DNA of 15,288 bases from Comamonadaceae bacterium (GCA_947374485.1 CANCCF010000083.1:1-15288); one strand, 5' to 3'. Positions 1 through 7,392 are shown, counted from the stretch's first letter. The notes: generated by a model from the letters alone, not told the origin. Numbers and translations are program-made.

Positions 1-1439
1 GCTGCGGTCAGTTTTTTGGCATAGGGCACATGCAAAAACTCGTTCGGCCCGTGCGCATTGCTCTTGGGGCCCAGCACGCCGCAGACCATCATCTGCGCCT
101 TGGGGAAGCCCTTGCTCAGCATGCTCATCAGGGGAATCGTGCCGCCCTGGCCTATGGTGCCGCAAGGTGCGCCAAAAAAGCTTTGCGATGCGTCGTTGAG
201 CGCGTTTTCAAACCAATCGTCGGTGCTGGGCGCGTTCCAGCCATTGGCACCGCCGTGGCCGTCAAACGTAACTTTGGCCTGGTAAGGCGCGTTGTCTTCG
301 AGCAGGGTTTTGAGCTGCTGCACGGCGGTTTCGGCATCGACCAGGGGCGGCAGACGCAGTGAGAGCTTGAAGGCCGTAAAGGGCCGCAGCACATTGCCCG
401 CATCCTTCATGTCCGGAAAGCCGTCCACCCCCACCACGCTGAGCGTGGGCGCCCAGGTGCGGTTGAGTAACCCCTGCAGCGGGTCGGTGGTGGTGGGCAG
501 GGCAAAGGTCTTGGCGCCATCGCAGTCGTAGTGCGCCCAGGGGAAATTCTGGTGCACGGCCTCGCCCAATATGGCCGCCGTGGCGCGTGCCTGGGCCAGG
601 CGCTCGGCTGGCACCTCGCAATGAAAAGCGGCGGGCAGCAGGCGACCAGTGGCGCTGTCTTCCAGCCGGTCCAGCACCTGGCGCATGATGCGAAAACTCG
701 ACGGCACCAGGCCGCTGGCGTCGCCCGAGTGCACGCCCTCCGTCAGGATTTGCACCTTGAGCACGCCGCCGGCCACGCCGCGCAGGCTGTTGGTGAGCCA
801 GAGCTGGTCGTAGTTGCCCGCGCCCGAATCCAGGCAGACCACCAGGCCCACATCACCCAGACGGGCGCCCAGCGCATCAACATACTGCAGCAGGTTGGGC
901 GAGCCACTTTCCTCACAGGTTTCGATCAGGCCAACGATGCGCGGATGCTCCACCTGCTGGCTCTTGAGCGCCTGGATGGCGGCAATGGCAGCATAGGCGG
1001 CATAGCCGTCATCCGCACCACCGCGGCCGTACAGTTTGCCGTCCTGGTACTTGGGGGTCCAGGGGCCCAGGTCCGAGCGCCAGCCGGAGAACTCGGGCTG
1101 CTTGTCCAGGTGGCCGTACATCAGCACGGTTTGCTGGGCGTTGCTGCGGGTGGCGGCCACCTCGAAGAACAGCACCGGCGTCTGCCCTGACAGACGGACG
1201 ATTTCCAGACGCAGGCCGGGCACCTTTTGCGCTTCGATCCAGGAAGCGGTGTTGCGCACCACGGTGTCCAGGTAACCGTTGGCAGCCCAGTCGGTATCGA
1301 ACATGGGCGACTTGGCAGGGATGGCAATGTAGTCGCTCAGCTCGGCGACGATGCTGTCGTCCCAGGCGCTGCTGACTTGCTGCAGCGCTTGCTTGGCATT
1401 CAGCGCGTTGAGGGTGTGGTGGGGCAGGTGTGCGTTCAT
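1..1439 (-). CDS. M20 family metallopeptidase (dipeptidase-like), 3' end cut by window
   Basis: Cytoplasmic zinc-dependent peptidase of the M20 family, likely cleaving dipeptides or related N-acyl amino acids; the exact substrate cannot be read from the sequence. About 479 codons are visible and the frame is still open at base 1, close to full length for the family. Metal and catalytic motifs are in order: GHLD (H110, D112), GRGGADDG (bridging D143 or D144), the ETCEES pair E176/E177, CLDSG (D204) and EGVHSG (H237, in the lid/dimerisation domain). A late His lies in the LGPKSNAHGPNE stretch. The start ATG at 1439 follows the metW stop by only 8 bases, so the gene is probably the third member of a metX-metW transcript. 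Family assignment is firm; the link to methionine metabolism is only positional. Confidence 0.9.
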   Translation of the reverse strand, partial: MNAHLPHHTLNALNAKQALQQVSSAWDDSIVAELSDYIAIPAKSPMFDTDWAANGYLDTVVRNTASWIEAQKVPGLRLEIVRLSGQTPVLFFEVAATRSNAQQTVLMYGHLDKQPEFSGWRSDLGPWTPKYQDGKLYGRGGADDGYAAYAAIAAIQALKSQQVEHPRIVGLIETCEESGSPNLLQYVDALGARLGDVGLVVCLDSGAGNYDQLWLTNSLRGVAGGVLKVQILTEGVHSGDASGLVPSSFRIMRQVLDRLEDSATGRLLPAAFHCEVPAERLAQARATAAILGEAVHQNFPWAHYDCDGAKTFALPTTTDPLQGLLNRTWAPTLSVVGVDGFPDMKDAGNVLRPFTAFKLSLRLPPLVDAETAVQQLKTLLEDNAPYQAKVTFDGHGGANGWNAPSTDDWFENALNDASQSFFGAPCGTIGQGGTIPLMSMLSKGFPKAQMMVCGVLGPKSNAHGPNEFLHVPYAKKLTA

Positions 1440-1447
1440 GGTGCTTC

Positions 1448-2029
1448 CTATCGTGCCAGTTTGTAGACCGATGTGCCAGCCAGGCAGTTGGGCGCAAAGC
1501 GCACCGTGCGCCCGTCCTGCAGGCCAAAGCTGTCGAGGATGCGCAGGCCGCTGCGCCGGGCCAGGTCGGCCAGATCCGCATGCGTGCCCACGCGGATGTT
1601 GGGCGTGTCGTACCACTGGTAGGGCAGGCGCTTGGTGACTGGCATGCGGCCCCTCAGCACGCTGAGCCGGTTGGGCCAGTGGGCAAAGTTGGGGAAGGCC
1701 ACAATGCCCACGCGGCCCACGCGCGCGGTCTCGCGCAGCATCACCTCGGCGTTGCGAAGGTGTTGTAGGGTGTCGATCTGCAGCACCACGTCAAAGGAGG
1801 CGTCCTCGAACATCGCCAGGCCCTCGTCCAGGTTGAGCTGGATGACGTTGACGCCGCGCGCCACACAGGCCAGCACATTGGCGTCGGCAATCTCGATGCC
1901 GTAGCCCGTGCAGCCGCGCTCGCGCTGCAGGTAATCGAGCATGGCGCCGTCGCCACACCCCAGGTCGAGCACGCGCGCGCCGCGCGGCACCAGTTCGGCA
2001 AGGGCGTGTTGGATGGTGGCGTCGCTCAT
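1448..2029 (-). CDS. metW: Methionine biosynthesis protein MetW
   Basis: 193-residue protein with a class I SAM-methyltransferase fold: motif I VLDLGCGDG at residues 20-28 and an acidic motif II region (GIEIAD) follow the usual order. In proteobacteria MetW is encoded next to MetX and is known as a partner needed for full homoserine acyltransferase activity, rather than a proven methyltransferase. Here the ATG overlaps the metX stop codon in an ATGA arrangement (4 bases), which implies translational coupling and a stoichiometric partnership. Length and start agree with the family. Expression should follow the SAM-II leader upstream of metX. Confidence 0.93.
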   Translation of the reverse strand: MSDATIQHALAELVPRGARVLDLGCGDGAMLDYLQRERGCTGYGIEIADANVLACVARGVNVIQLNLDEGLAMFEDASFDVVLQIDTLQHLRNAEVMLRETARVGRVGIVAFPNFAHWPNRLSVLRGRMPVTKRLPYQWYDTPNIRVGTHADLADLARRSGLRILDSFGLQDGRTVRFAPNCLAGTSVYKLAR

Positions 2030-3189
2030 GGGGAAACCTCTGTGCCGCGCGCCGCAGTCAGTTCACGGGCCACGCCCTCAAAATAGCTGCGCACCACATT
2101 CTTGTAGCGCGGGTCGTTGAGCAAGAAGGCGTCGTGGCCGTGTGGCGCGTCGATCTCGGCGTAGCTCACCTGGCGCCGGTTGTCCAGCAGGGCCTTGACG
2201 ATTTCGCGGCTGCGCTTGGGGGCAAAGCGCCAGTCGGTCGTGAAGCTGATGATGAGGAATTTGCAGGTGGCAGCTGCCAGCGCCCGGCTCAGGTCGCCAC
2301 CATGCTTGCGCGCCGGATCAAAGTAATCCAGCGCGCGGGTGATGAGCAAATAGGTGTTGGCATCGAAGTACTCGGCAAACTTGTCGCCCTGGTAGCGCAG
2401 GTAGCTCTCGATCTGGAACTCGGCGTCCTGGGTGCTGTACAGGTAGTTGGTCAGGGCCTCGGGCCCGCCGTTTTGGGCGGCCAGGGCGGCAGCACGCAAC
2501 TGGCGGCCGAACTTTTCGTTCATCACATCGTCACTGAGGTAGGTGATGTGCCCAATCATTCGGGCGATGCGCAGGCCGCGCTTGGGGACCACGCCATGGT
2601 CGTAAAAGTGGCCACCGTGAAAATCCGGATCGGTCACGATGGCGCGTCGCGCCACCTCGTTGAAGGCGATGTTCTCGGCGTTCAGGTTGGGCGCGCTGGC
2701 AATCACCAGAGCGTGCCCCACGCGTCCGGGGTAGCGCAGAGTCCAGCTCAAGGCCTGCATGCCGCCCAGCGAGCCGCCCATCACGGCAGCCAGCTTCTGG
2801 ATGCCCAGCACGTCCAGCAACCGCGCCTGCGCGTCCACCCAGTCTTCCACCGTGACTACCGGAAAGTCGGCGCCATAGGCACGCCCGGTTTCGGGGTTGG
2901 TGTGCATGGGGCCGGTGGAGCCAAAGCAGGAACCCAGGTTGTTGATGCCAATCACGAAGAACTGGTGGGTATCGAGCGCCTTGCCCGGGCCGATCATGTT
3001 GTCCCACCAGCCCTCTGATTTGTCCTGGCCTGCATACACGCCCGCCACATGGTGCGAGGCGTTGAGCGCATGGCACACCAGCACGGCGTTGGATTGGTCG
3101 GCATTGAGCGTGCCGTAAGTCTCATAGCTGAGCTGGTAGCCATCCAGCACCGCCCCGCTTTGCAAGGGCAGCGGCTCTGCAAAGTGCAT
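2026..3189 (-). CDS. metX: Homoserine O-acyltransferase (acetyl- or succinyltransferase) MetX
   Basis: First committed step of methionine synthesis: acylates the hydroxyl of L-homoserine, using acetyl-CoA or succinyl-CoA, in the cytoplasm. An alpha/beta-hydrolase fold is evident: the nucleophile elbow GGSLGG (S140 counting from this ATG), acid D319 in FTTDWRF, and H352 in HGHDAF form the catalytic triad. The CHALNASHH stretch near residues 39-47 is typical. Many betaproteobacterial MetX proteins that travel with MetW are reported to prefer succinyl-CoA, so the donor is left open. The ATG at 3189 is the first in-frame ATG downstream of the leader terminator and gives 387 residues. However, the family usually has about nine more residues ahead of MHFAEP, and the preceding codons (VAIAQS) resemble them. 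A non-ATG start is therefore likely, such as CTG at 3210 or TTG at 3231 or 3243. An ATG at 3360 would place a riboswitch and terminator inside the gene and is not believed. Confidence 0.93.
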   Translation of the reverse strand: MHFAEPLPLQSGAVLDGYQLSYETYGTLNADQSNAVLVCHALNASHHVAGVYAGQDKSEGWWDNMIGPGKALDTHQFFVIGINNLGSCFGSTGPMHTNPETGRAYGADFPVVTVEDWVDAQARLLDVLGIQKLAAVMGGSLGGMQALSWTLRYPGRVGHALVIASAPNLNAENIAFNEVARRAIVTDPDFHGGHFYDHGVVPKRGLRIARMIGHITYLSDDVMNEKFGRQLRAAALAAQNGGPEALTNYLYSTQDAEFQIESYLRYQGDKFAEYFDANTYLLITRALDYFDPARKHGGDLSRALAAATCKFLIISFTTDWRFAPKRSREIVKALLDNRRQVSYAEIDAPHGHDAFLLNDPRYKNVVRSYFEGVARELTAARGTEVSP

Positions 3190-3265
3190 GCTTTGCGCAA
3201 TGGCAACCAGTGGCTCACCCGGTGTTGACAAGCTCTTTTCCAATCCAGATCCCCCAGAAGACCCC

Positions 3266-3304
3266 AAAAACAAAAAACCCGGCGTCGCATTCAACGAGGC
3301 CGGG
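3266..3304 (-). terminator. Intrinsic terminator in the metX leader (expression platform)
   Basis: Read on the minus strand, CCCGGC (3304-3299) pairs perfectly with GCCGGG (3283-3278). After one C-C mismatch the stem continues for three more pairs (UCG/CGA), leaving a seven-base loop. It is followed at once by TTTTTTGTTTTT. This is a textbook rho-independent terminator, yet it lies upstream of the metX coding region and right after the riboswitch-like aptamer, so it is read as a regulated attenuator and not as the end of another gene. An antiterminator pairing could not be resolved by eye. Confidence 0.85.
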
Positions 3305-3315
3305 AGTCTGGGTCG

Positions 3316-3371
3316 GTCCGTCTTTAGCTGTATTTGTAAAGCGCCCGCAAGCTGGAGCAAATTGGCGCTGT
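3316..3371 (-). ncRNA. SAM-II riboswitch aptamer upstream of metX
   Basis: The minus-strand RNA closely follows the SAM-II pattern known from proteobacterial metX leaders. Stem P1 is AGCGCC (3369-3364) paired to GGCGCU (about 3344-3339). The 3' strand contains the hallmark AAAUACAGCUAAA block (known pattern AAAU-N2-AGCUAAA) preceded by CUUGCGGGCGC (known pattern UUGC-N2-GCGC). Possible pseudoknot pairs are UCC with GGA and AGC with GCU, between the P1 loop and the 3' tail. SAM-II binds S-adenosylmethionine in a compact H-type pseudoknot. Here it would make termination at 3266-3304 depend on SAM, lowering metX-metW expression when SAM is plentiful. The match was made from memory of the motif; a covariance search would settle it. 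Confidence 0.8.
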
Positions 3372-3374
3372 TTC

Positions 3375-3405
3375 ATTCTAGCAAATCGCGTCTCCGCAGA
3401 TTGAA
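3375..3405 (-). promoter_or_regulatory. Probable sigma70-like promoter of metX
   Basis: On the minus strand TAGAAT (3380-3375) is a good -10 box and would start transcription around 3368-3370, exactly at the 5' strand of the SAM-II P1 stem. The -35 region is weaker: TTCAAT (3405-3400) has a 19-base spacer, or CAATCT at 17 bases. The fit between predicted start and aptamer edge is the main support. Confidence 0.55.
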
Positions 3406-3426
3406 TGCGCATGCCTGGCCCATAAT
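3398..3426 (+). promoter_or_regulatory. Possible promoter of the acyltransferase gene
   Basis: CATAAT at 3421-3426 resembles a -10 box, about 33 bases ahead of the ATG at 3459. The matching -35 is poor: AGATTG at 17 bases spacing, or TTGAAT at only 14 bases. The element would share its -35 area with the divergent metX promoter, so the two genes may compete for RNA polymerase. No clear Shine-Dalgarno sequence precedes the ATG. Confidence 0.3.
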
Positions 3427-3458
3427 CGGTCGGGACGCCCTTTCCATTCCAACTAAAA

Positions 3459-5438
3459 ATGAGCCTTATCGCCGCCCGGGCGGGCCAAGCGTCCAAGACC
3501 CGCCACGCCTACCGCCCCGATATCGATGGACTGAGGGCCCTGGCAATCTCCATGGTTGTCATCTTCCATGCCTTTCCGCTTGTTCTGCCGGGCGGCTTTG
3601 TTGGCGTCGATGTCTTCTTTGTCATATCCGGCTACTTGATTTCCGGTTTGATTTTTGATGGCCTGGAGAAGGGCAGCTTTCGTATCACGGACTTTTATAC
3701 ACGTCGCATACGCCGCATCTTTCCCGCCCTGCTGCTGGTCATGGTGGTCTGCCTGGCATATGGCTGGATGGTATTGACGGCCAGCGAATACCGCCAACTC
3801 GGCACCCATGTAGCGGGTGGTGCGGCATTCCTGGACAACCTGCTGTTTTGGCGGGAGGCCGGCTATTTTGACAATGCGGCAGACAGCAAGCCGATGCTCC
3901 ACCTCTGGTCGCTCGGTATTGAAGAACAGTTCTATCTGGTCTGGCCATTGGCTCTGTATCTGTTGACGCGCCTGCGTGCCCGCGTACTGCTGTGGCTCTT
4001 GGCGTGCTTGGGGACCTCCCTGTGCTACAGCCTTTGGCTGGTGGGACACGATGCCGTGGCCGCTTTCTATTCGCCATTGGCACGATTTTGGGAATTGTGT
4101 TTGGGCGCCGGAGTGGCTCACTTGGGTCGACAAGGACATTTGCAGACTACGTATTGGAGCCGCTTTGGCGCGCCTTTGGGACTGCTATTGCTGGCGCTGG
4201 CAACCTGTTACATCACGCCTTCCAGTGTCTTTCCGGGTTATTGGGCTTTGTTGCCCGCCTGCGGTACCGCCATGCTGATTGCAGCGGGCATGCAGTCGGC
4301 GATAAACCACCGCATCCTGGCCAATCCCTTGTTGGTCTGGATTGGACTGATCAGCTACCCCCTTTATCTGTGGCACTGGCCATTGCTGTCCATGGCGCGC
4401 ATCGTGGTGGGCCATACGCCTGCGATCGCGGTGCGACTGATGCTGGTACTTGGCGCGATGGTGTTGGCCTGGTTGACTTACTGCTTTGTGGAACGCCCTA
4501 TCCGATTTGGCAAGGAGAGGCCTGCCCTGACACCAGGTTTGTGTGTGGCCATGCTGGCCATGCTTCTGGTTGGCCACACCATCAATGTGCAAAAGGGTTT
4601 GCCATTCCGGCACGACCAGATCCTGGCCGCAGACACCCGCACCAAAGTGGTCGGCGAAGATCGTGCGCGTCTGCGCCCTACCTGCCTGCTCAGCGGCACG
4701 CAACTGCAAGGAATGGACTGGTGTCTCAGTGAGGGAGTGGCAGCGCCGGACTATGTGGTGCTGGGCGACAGCAAGGGAGAGGCGCTTTACTATGGCATGG
4801 TGCGCGAATTTGCGCCGCGCCGTCATGGTGTGGTGATGGGGCCCGTCAATTTGTTGTGGGGTCAAGAACACCAGCAAGTCAAAAGCGCCATGGAGGCAAT
4901 TGATGCCCATGCCAGCTTGCGGGATATCTTTCTGGTGAACGCGCTGCGTGGCATGTTCAGGGTCAACGCAGAGACCGGCCTGATTGACGGCGCGCTCGGC
5001 GAGCCTGCGCTGCTGGATATGCTGAGCCGCTATACACAAGTCATTGCGCACTGGAGTGCCATGGGCAGGAGGGTCATTTTTGTAAAGGACAACCCTACCT
5101 TTCCAGACCCCAATGACTGCATCAACGGTGGCATGACCAGCAGCCCCTGGCTGAATCAGGTGTTTTTCCGACAGGGAAATTCCCGTTGCCGCTTGCCCTA
5201 CAGCACCCATTTGGCCGGCACAGATGCTTATCAGCACTTTGTCGCGCGGCTTCAGCAGGCCAACCCAAAGCTCATTGTTCTCGATCCAACGCCGTGGCTT
5301 TGTGACATTCCGGCCAACTTGTGTACCGTCACGCAGGAGGGCCGTTTTTTGTATAGCTACGATGACCATATATCAGACTACGCCAACTCACGAATCGCGA
5401 GAAACCTGCTTTCCAAGCTGTGGCCAGATGCGCAGTGA
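3459..5438 (+). CDS. Membrane acyltransferase (OafA/YrhL type) with C-terminal SGNH domain
   Basis: 659-residue inner-membrane protein. The N-terminal acyltransferase-3 domain (about residues 17-375) starts with RPDIDGLRALA and has the conserved H37 in VVIFHAF and the GVDVFFVISGYL motif near 49-60, followed by about ten hydrophobic segments. The C-terminal periplasmic part is an SGNH-hydrolase-like domain with nucleophile S438 in LGDSKGE and a DDH triad end at 635-637. Proteins of this architecture transfer acetyl groups across the membrane and place them on surface polysaccharide such as O-antigen. The actual acceptor is unknown, and no other glycan gene is adjacent. It is divergent from metX and followed by transposon debris. 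Its DNA appears less GC-rich than that of its neighbours, which suggests acquisition or a variable surface locus. Confidence 0.9.
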   Translation: MSLIAARAGQASKTRHAYRPDIDGLRALAISMVVIFHAFPLVLPGGFVGVDVFFVISGYLISGLIFDGLEKGSFRITDFYTRRIRRIFPALLLVMVVCLAYGWMVLTASEYRQLGTHVAGGAAFLDNLLFWREAGYFDNAADSKPMLHLWSLGIEEQFYLVWPLALYLLTRLRARVLLWLLACLGTSLCYSLWLVGHDAVAAFYSPLARFWELCLGAGVAHLGRQGHLQTTYWSRFGAPLGLLLLALATCYITPSSVFPGYWALLPACGTAMLIAAGMQSAINHRILANPLLVWIGLISYPLYLWHWPLLSMARIVVGHTPAIAVRLMLVLGAMVLAWLTYCFVERPIRFGKERPALTPGLCVAMLAMLLVGHTINVQKGLPFRHDQILAADTRTKVVGEDRARLRPTCLLSGTQLQGMDWCLSEGVAAPDYVVLGDSKGEALYYGMVREFAPRRHGVVMGPVNLLWGQEHQQVKSAMEAIDAHASLRDIFLVNALRGMFRVNAETGLIDGALGEPALLDMLSRYTQVIAHWSAMGRRVIFVKDNPTFPDPNDCINGGMTSSPWLNQVFFRQGNSRCRLPYSTHLAGTDAYQHFVARLQQANPKLIVLDPTPWLCDIPANLCTVTQEGRFLYSYDDHISDYANSRIARNLLSKLWPDAQ

Positions 5439-5626
5439 ATGATCTACTCCCGACATGACGGTCAGGCTTTCGCAAGGTGGGCGGCACCCTCGTGGCACTG
5501 CGGATGGGCAAGAACGGCCCCGGCTCCATGCGCGTGGGCCACGGGGCTGGTGGCGGCGTACGCAGTCCCGGACCTGAGGCACCCGCTGGGCGAGCTGGTG
5601 GTGGGAGGTGTGACCTGCGTTTTGAC
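5439..5626. other. Decayed intergenic DNA, no supported gene
   Basis: This stretch follows the acyltransferase stop and precedes the IS110 fragment. All frames are short or broken and none shows a recognisable domain with confidence. One plus-strand frame has a PDLRHPLGELVV-like run that faintly recalls the N-terminus of ISAs1-type transposases, and a minus-strand frame has an HGAGAVL run that recalls an IS110 C-terminal segment; neither is strong. No clear terminator for the acyltransferase gene was found. It most likely consists of old mobile-element remains. Confidence 0.4.
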
Positions 5627-5878
5627 CTAGGGTTTGACGAACTGGGGTGCCATCAGGCGAACCTGATGGCAGAGCTGCAACAGCTTTCTGGCCCTGAAGT
5701 GCGAGCCCCCGCAGGCCTCCATGCCAATCAGGCAAGGCGGCATCTGCACCAAGAAGCTGAAGATCTACTCGCGCCTCCATTGATTGCCGAGAGCTGACGC
5801 GCCAGCCCTGGCAACGCCGTGGACCTGGAAGACGTGCTTTGCCAGATCAATGCCAATCGTTGCAGTCTCGGTGGTAGA
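5627..5878 (-). pseudogene. IS110-family transposase fragment (N-terminal part, decayed)
   Basis: One continuous minus-strand frame reads TIGIDLAKHVFQVHGV (first catalytic Asp of the DEDD domain). It passes an in-frame TAG at 5767-5765, continues as MPPCLIGMEACGGSHF (the catalytic Glu region) and HQVRLMAPQFVKP, then stops at TAG 5629-5627 where a Tyr codon is usual in the family. The expected start region has a Shine-Dalgarno-like AAAGGAG but no ATG. Only about 84 codons of a roughly 340-residue protein are present, so the DEDD second half and the Ser-containing C-terminal domain are lost. The element is inactive. The family assignment rests on these signature blocks and is firm. Confidence 0.82.
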
Positions 5879-5908
5879 CGCTCCTTTCGCATCGGATGGT
5901 CGAACACG

Positions 5909-5945
5909 CCTTCCACTTTGGCACTCCGATGCGGCTAGTGGAAGG
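5909..5945. repeat. Nine-base inverted repeat upstream of the IS110 remnant
   Basis: CCTTCCACT at 5909-5917 is perfectly complementary to AGTGGAAGG at 5937-5945, with 19 bases between. It lies about 30 bases ahead of the former transposase start, so it may be a remnant of the element's subterminal inverted repeats or its promoter region. No T-run follows on either side, so a terminator is unlikely. Confidence 0.5.
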
Positions 5946-6099
5946 GACGTCCAGCTTTGCCGTGTAACGGCTGCTCAAGGCCAGACTGGGCCTGCATGAG
6001 CCAGGAAGAAGGGATCGATGGCGCCACTTTGTCCATCCATAACATCAATGCCGCGCCGGCTCGCGAGGTCAACCCGTAGAGCCCAGCGCACGCAGCTTT
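5946..6099. other. Non-coding or decayed stretch downstream of bufD
   Basis: Between the IS110 remnant and the end of bufD no frame of convincing length or known domain is present. A 27-codon plus-strand frame beginning near 5996 has no recognisable features. No clear intrinsic terminator for the buf operon could be found here. Confidence 0.4.
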
Positions 6100-6588
6100 T
6101 CATGGCGTGCGGCACGCGCGCTCCAGCCAGTGGTCGACCGACCAGCGTCCCACACCAAACACGGCCAGCGCAGCCAGCACAATGCCCCAGCTGATGTGCT
6201 GCTGCAAGGCCGCTGGCGCAATCTCGGCGAGGGACAGCACGGCCACCCCGTTCATCACCAGCAGGCCCATGGATGCAAAACGACCACCCAGGCCCAACAC
6301 CAGCAACAGCGGCAAGCCGATCTCGCCACAGGTTCCCATCCAGGCGGCCAGTTCCGGCGGCAGGAGCGGCACGTGGTATTCATCCTGGAACAGGGCCAGG
6401 GTGGTGTCCCAATCGCGCAATTTGGTCAGCCCCGAGAGGAAGAACACCTGTGCCACATACAGCCGCCCCACAAGGGCAAGCGCAGGCTGCAGCGCGTTCA
6501 AGGGAATCTCCATCCATTGCCATAGCAAGGGCAGCTGCTGCAATCGCGTCATCGCGCCCGGTGTGCGCGTCAAGGTAGTGGGTGTCAT
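6100..6588 (-). CDS. DoxX-family membrane protein, BufD-like
   Basis: 162-residue inner-membrane protein with about four hydrophobic segments. The segment near residues 37-58 carries the family-typical GRLYVAQVFFLSGLTKL, and GEIGLPLLLVLGLGGR follows. The DoxX family is broad (thiosulfate:quinone oxidoreductase subunit and uncharacterised members). In bufferin clusters a DoxX-like protein is the usual last gene and is proposed to act at the membrane with the modified peptide or its redox chemistry. It begins 12 bases after the bufC stop and closes the operon. Function is inferred from family and context only. Confidence 0.85.
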   Translation of the reverse strand: MTPTTLTRTPGAMTRLQQLPLLWQWMEIPLNALQPALALVGRLYVAQVFFLSGLTKLRDWDTTLALFQDEYHVPLLPPELAAWMGTCGEIGLPLLLVLGLGGRFASMGLLVMNGVAVLSLAEIAPAALQQHISWGIVLAALAVFGVGRWSVDHWLERACRTP

Positions 6589-6600
6589 GTCGGTCTCCTG

Positions 6601-7392
6601 TCAATCGGGTTTGGGGCAATGGCTGGCACCCAGCACCAGGCCGGTTTGTACAGCCAGGGGTAACCATTGGGCAAAGTCCAGTCCTGTGGTCCGGTTCAGC
6701 GCCGCCTCCAGCGCATGGCCCTCCTGCAGTGCCCGCAGCAGCAGCCGTTCGCCCGGCAAAGCCTGGCGCAGTTGCGGCTGGTAGCCCGCACGCCAGACCA
6801 CCACGTCCTGCGCAATGCGCTCTTGCAACTGCATGCCCACTTCGGCCAACGAGGGCTTGCCTTCGCGATGGGCCAGAAGAATGCTGGCCAGCGGCCAAGC
6901 ACTCTCCAGGGTCGCCAGGCCAGGCGCCAGCGCCAACGCAAGGGTTTGCGCGTCGTCAGTCGTCAGCAGGGCCAGAGTGGACAGCTCAGCCACGTGGTCG
7001 GGCGCCAAGGCGCTGGCATGCAGAAACCATTCGGCTTGGGCCACGTCCGGCAAATAAGGCTCGTCTTGCAGTTGCGCGCTGGCCTGCACATAGGCGTACA
7101 AGCCTTCGCCCCAGCGCGCCATGTCACCATGCACGGGCGGGTGGGCATGCCAGAAGGCGCGCGCCAGGTCCGCAAAGCTGGCCTCGCCCAGCATCTGTGC
7201 CAGCACCGGGTAAGCGGCCAGCAGGGCACGCTCGGCCAGCGCGTGGCCATTGCTCTGGTAGGCGGCAAGGCCACGCCCCGGTGTGCTGCCCATGCTGTTG
7301 GCATGGCGCAGCAATCGCTCTGAAGACTGCCGCGCGGGCCAGTCAAACAAGGCCTCCAGCAGGGCCTGCTGCTGCAGGGCCAGCGGTGTCAT
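6601..7392 (-). CDS. bufC: DUF2063 / HvfC-BufC family protein
   Basis: 263-residue protein with the N-terminal HvfC/BufC (DUF2063) pattern: a repeated helical YQSN...ALLAAYPVLAQMLGE...FADLARAFWHAHPP block around residues 45-88, then a C-terminal helical domain. Members are encoded directly after a DUF692 protein and are thought to be the partner that recruits the precursor peptide to the maturase, as MbnC does for MbnB. The start at 7392 forms an ATGA overlap with the bufB stop, the best sign of translational coupling; an ATG two codons earlier (7398) is also possible. Tight linkage with bufA, bufB and a DoxX gene supports the role. Confidence 0.85.
   Translation of the reverse strand: MTPLALQQQALLEALFDWPARQSSERLLRHANSMGSTPGRGLAAYQSNGHALAERALLAAYPVLAQMLGEASFADLARAFWHAHPPVHGDMARWGEGLYAYVQASAQLQDEPYLPDVAQAEWFLHASALAPDHVAELSTLALLTTDDAQTLALALAPGLATLESAWPLASILLAHREGKPSLAEVGMQLQERIAQDVVVWRAGYQPQLRQALPGERLLLRALQEGHALEAALNRTTGLDFAQWLPLAVQTGLVLGASHCPKPD

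Noticed and set aside
2134..3018. 294-codon plus-strand frame opposite metX
   Set aside because: No recognisable domain; metX is unmistakable on the other strand.
3190..3360. Extended metX reading from an ATG at 3360
   Set aside because: It would put the SAM-II aptamer and the intrinsic terminator inside the coding region, and the extra residues do not resemble MetX.
4185..5369. 394-codon minus-strand frame inside the acyltransferase
   Set aside because: Shadow of a GC-rich coding gene; Gln/His-rich with no domain, while the plus-strand gene has clear motifs.
5439..5630. Plus-strand 63-codon frame with a HPLGELVV run resembling an ISAs1-type transposase N-terminus
   Set aside because: The similarity is only a few residues and the frame is very short; kept as unassigned decayed DNA.
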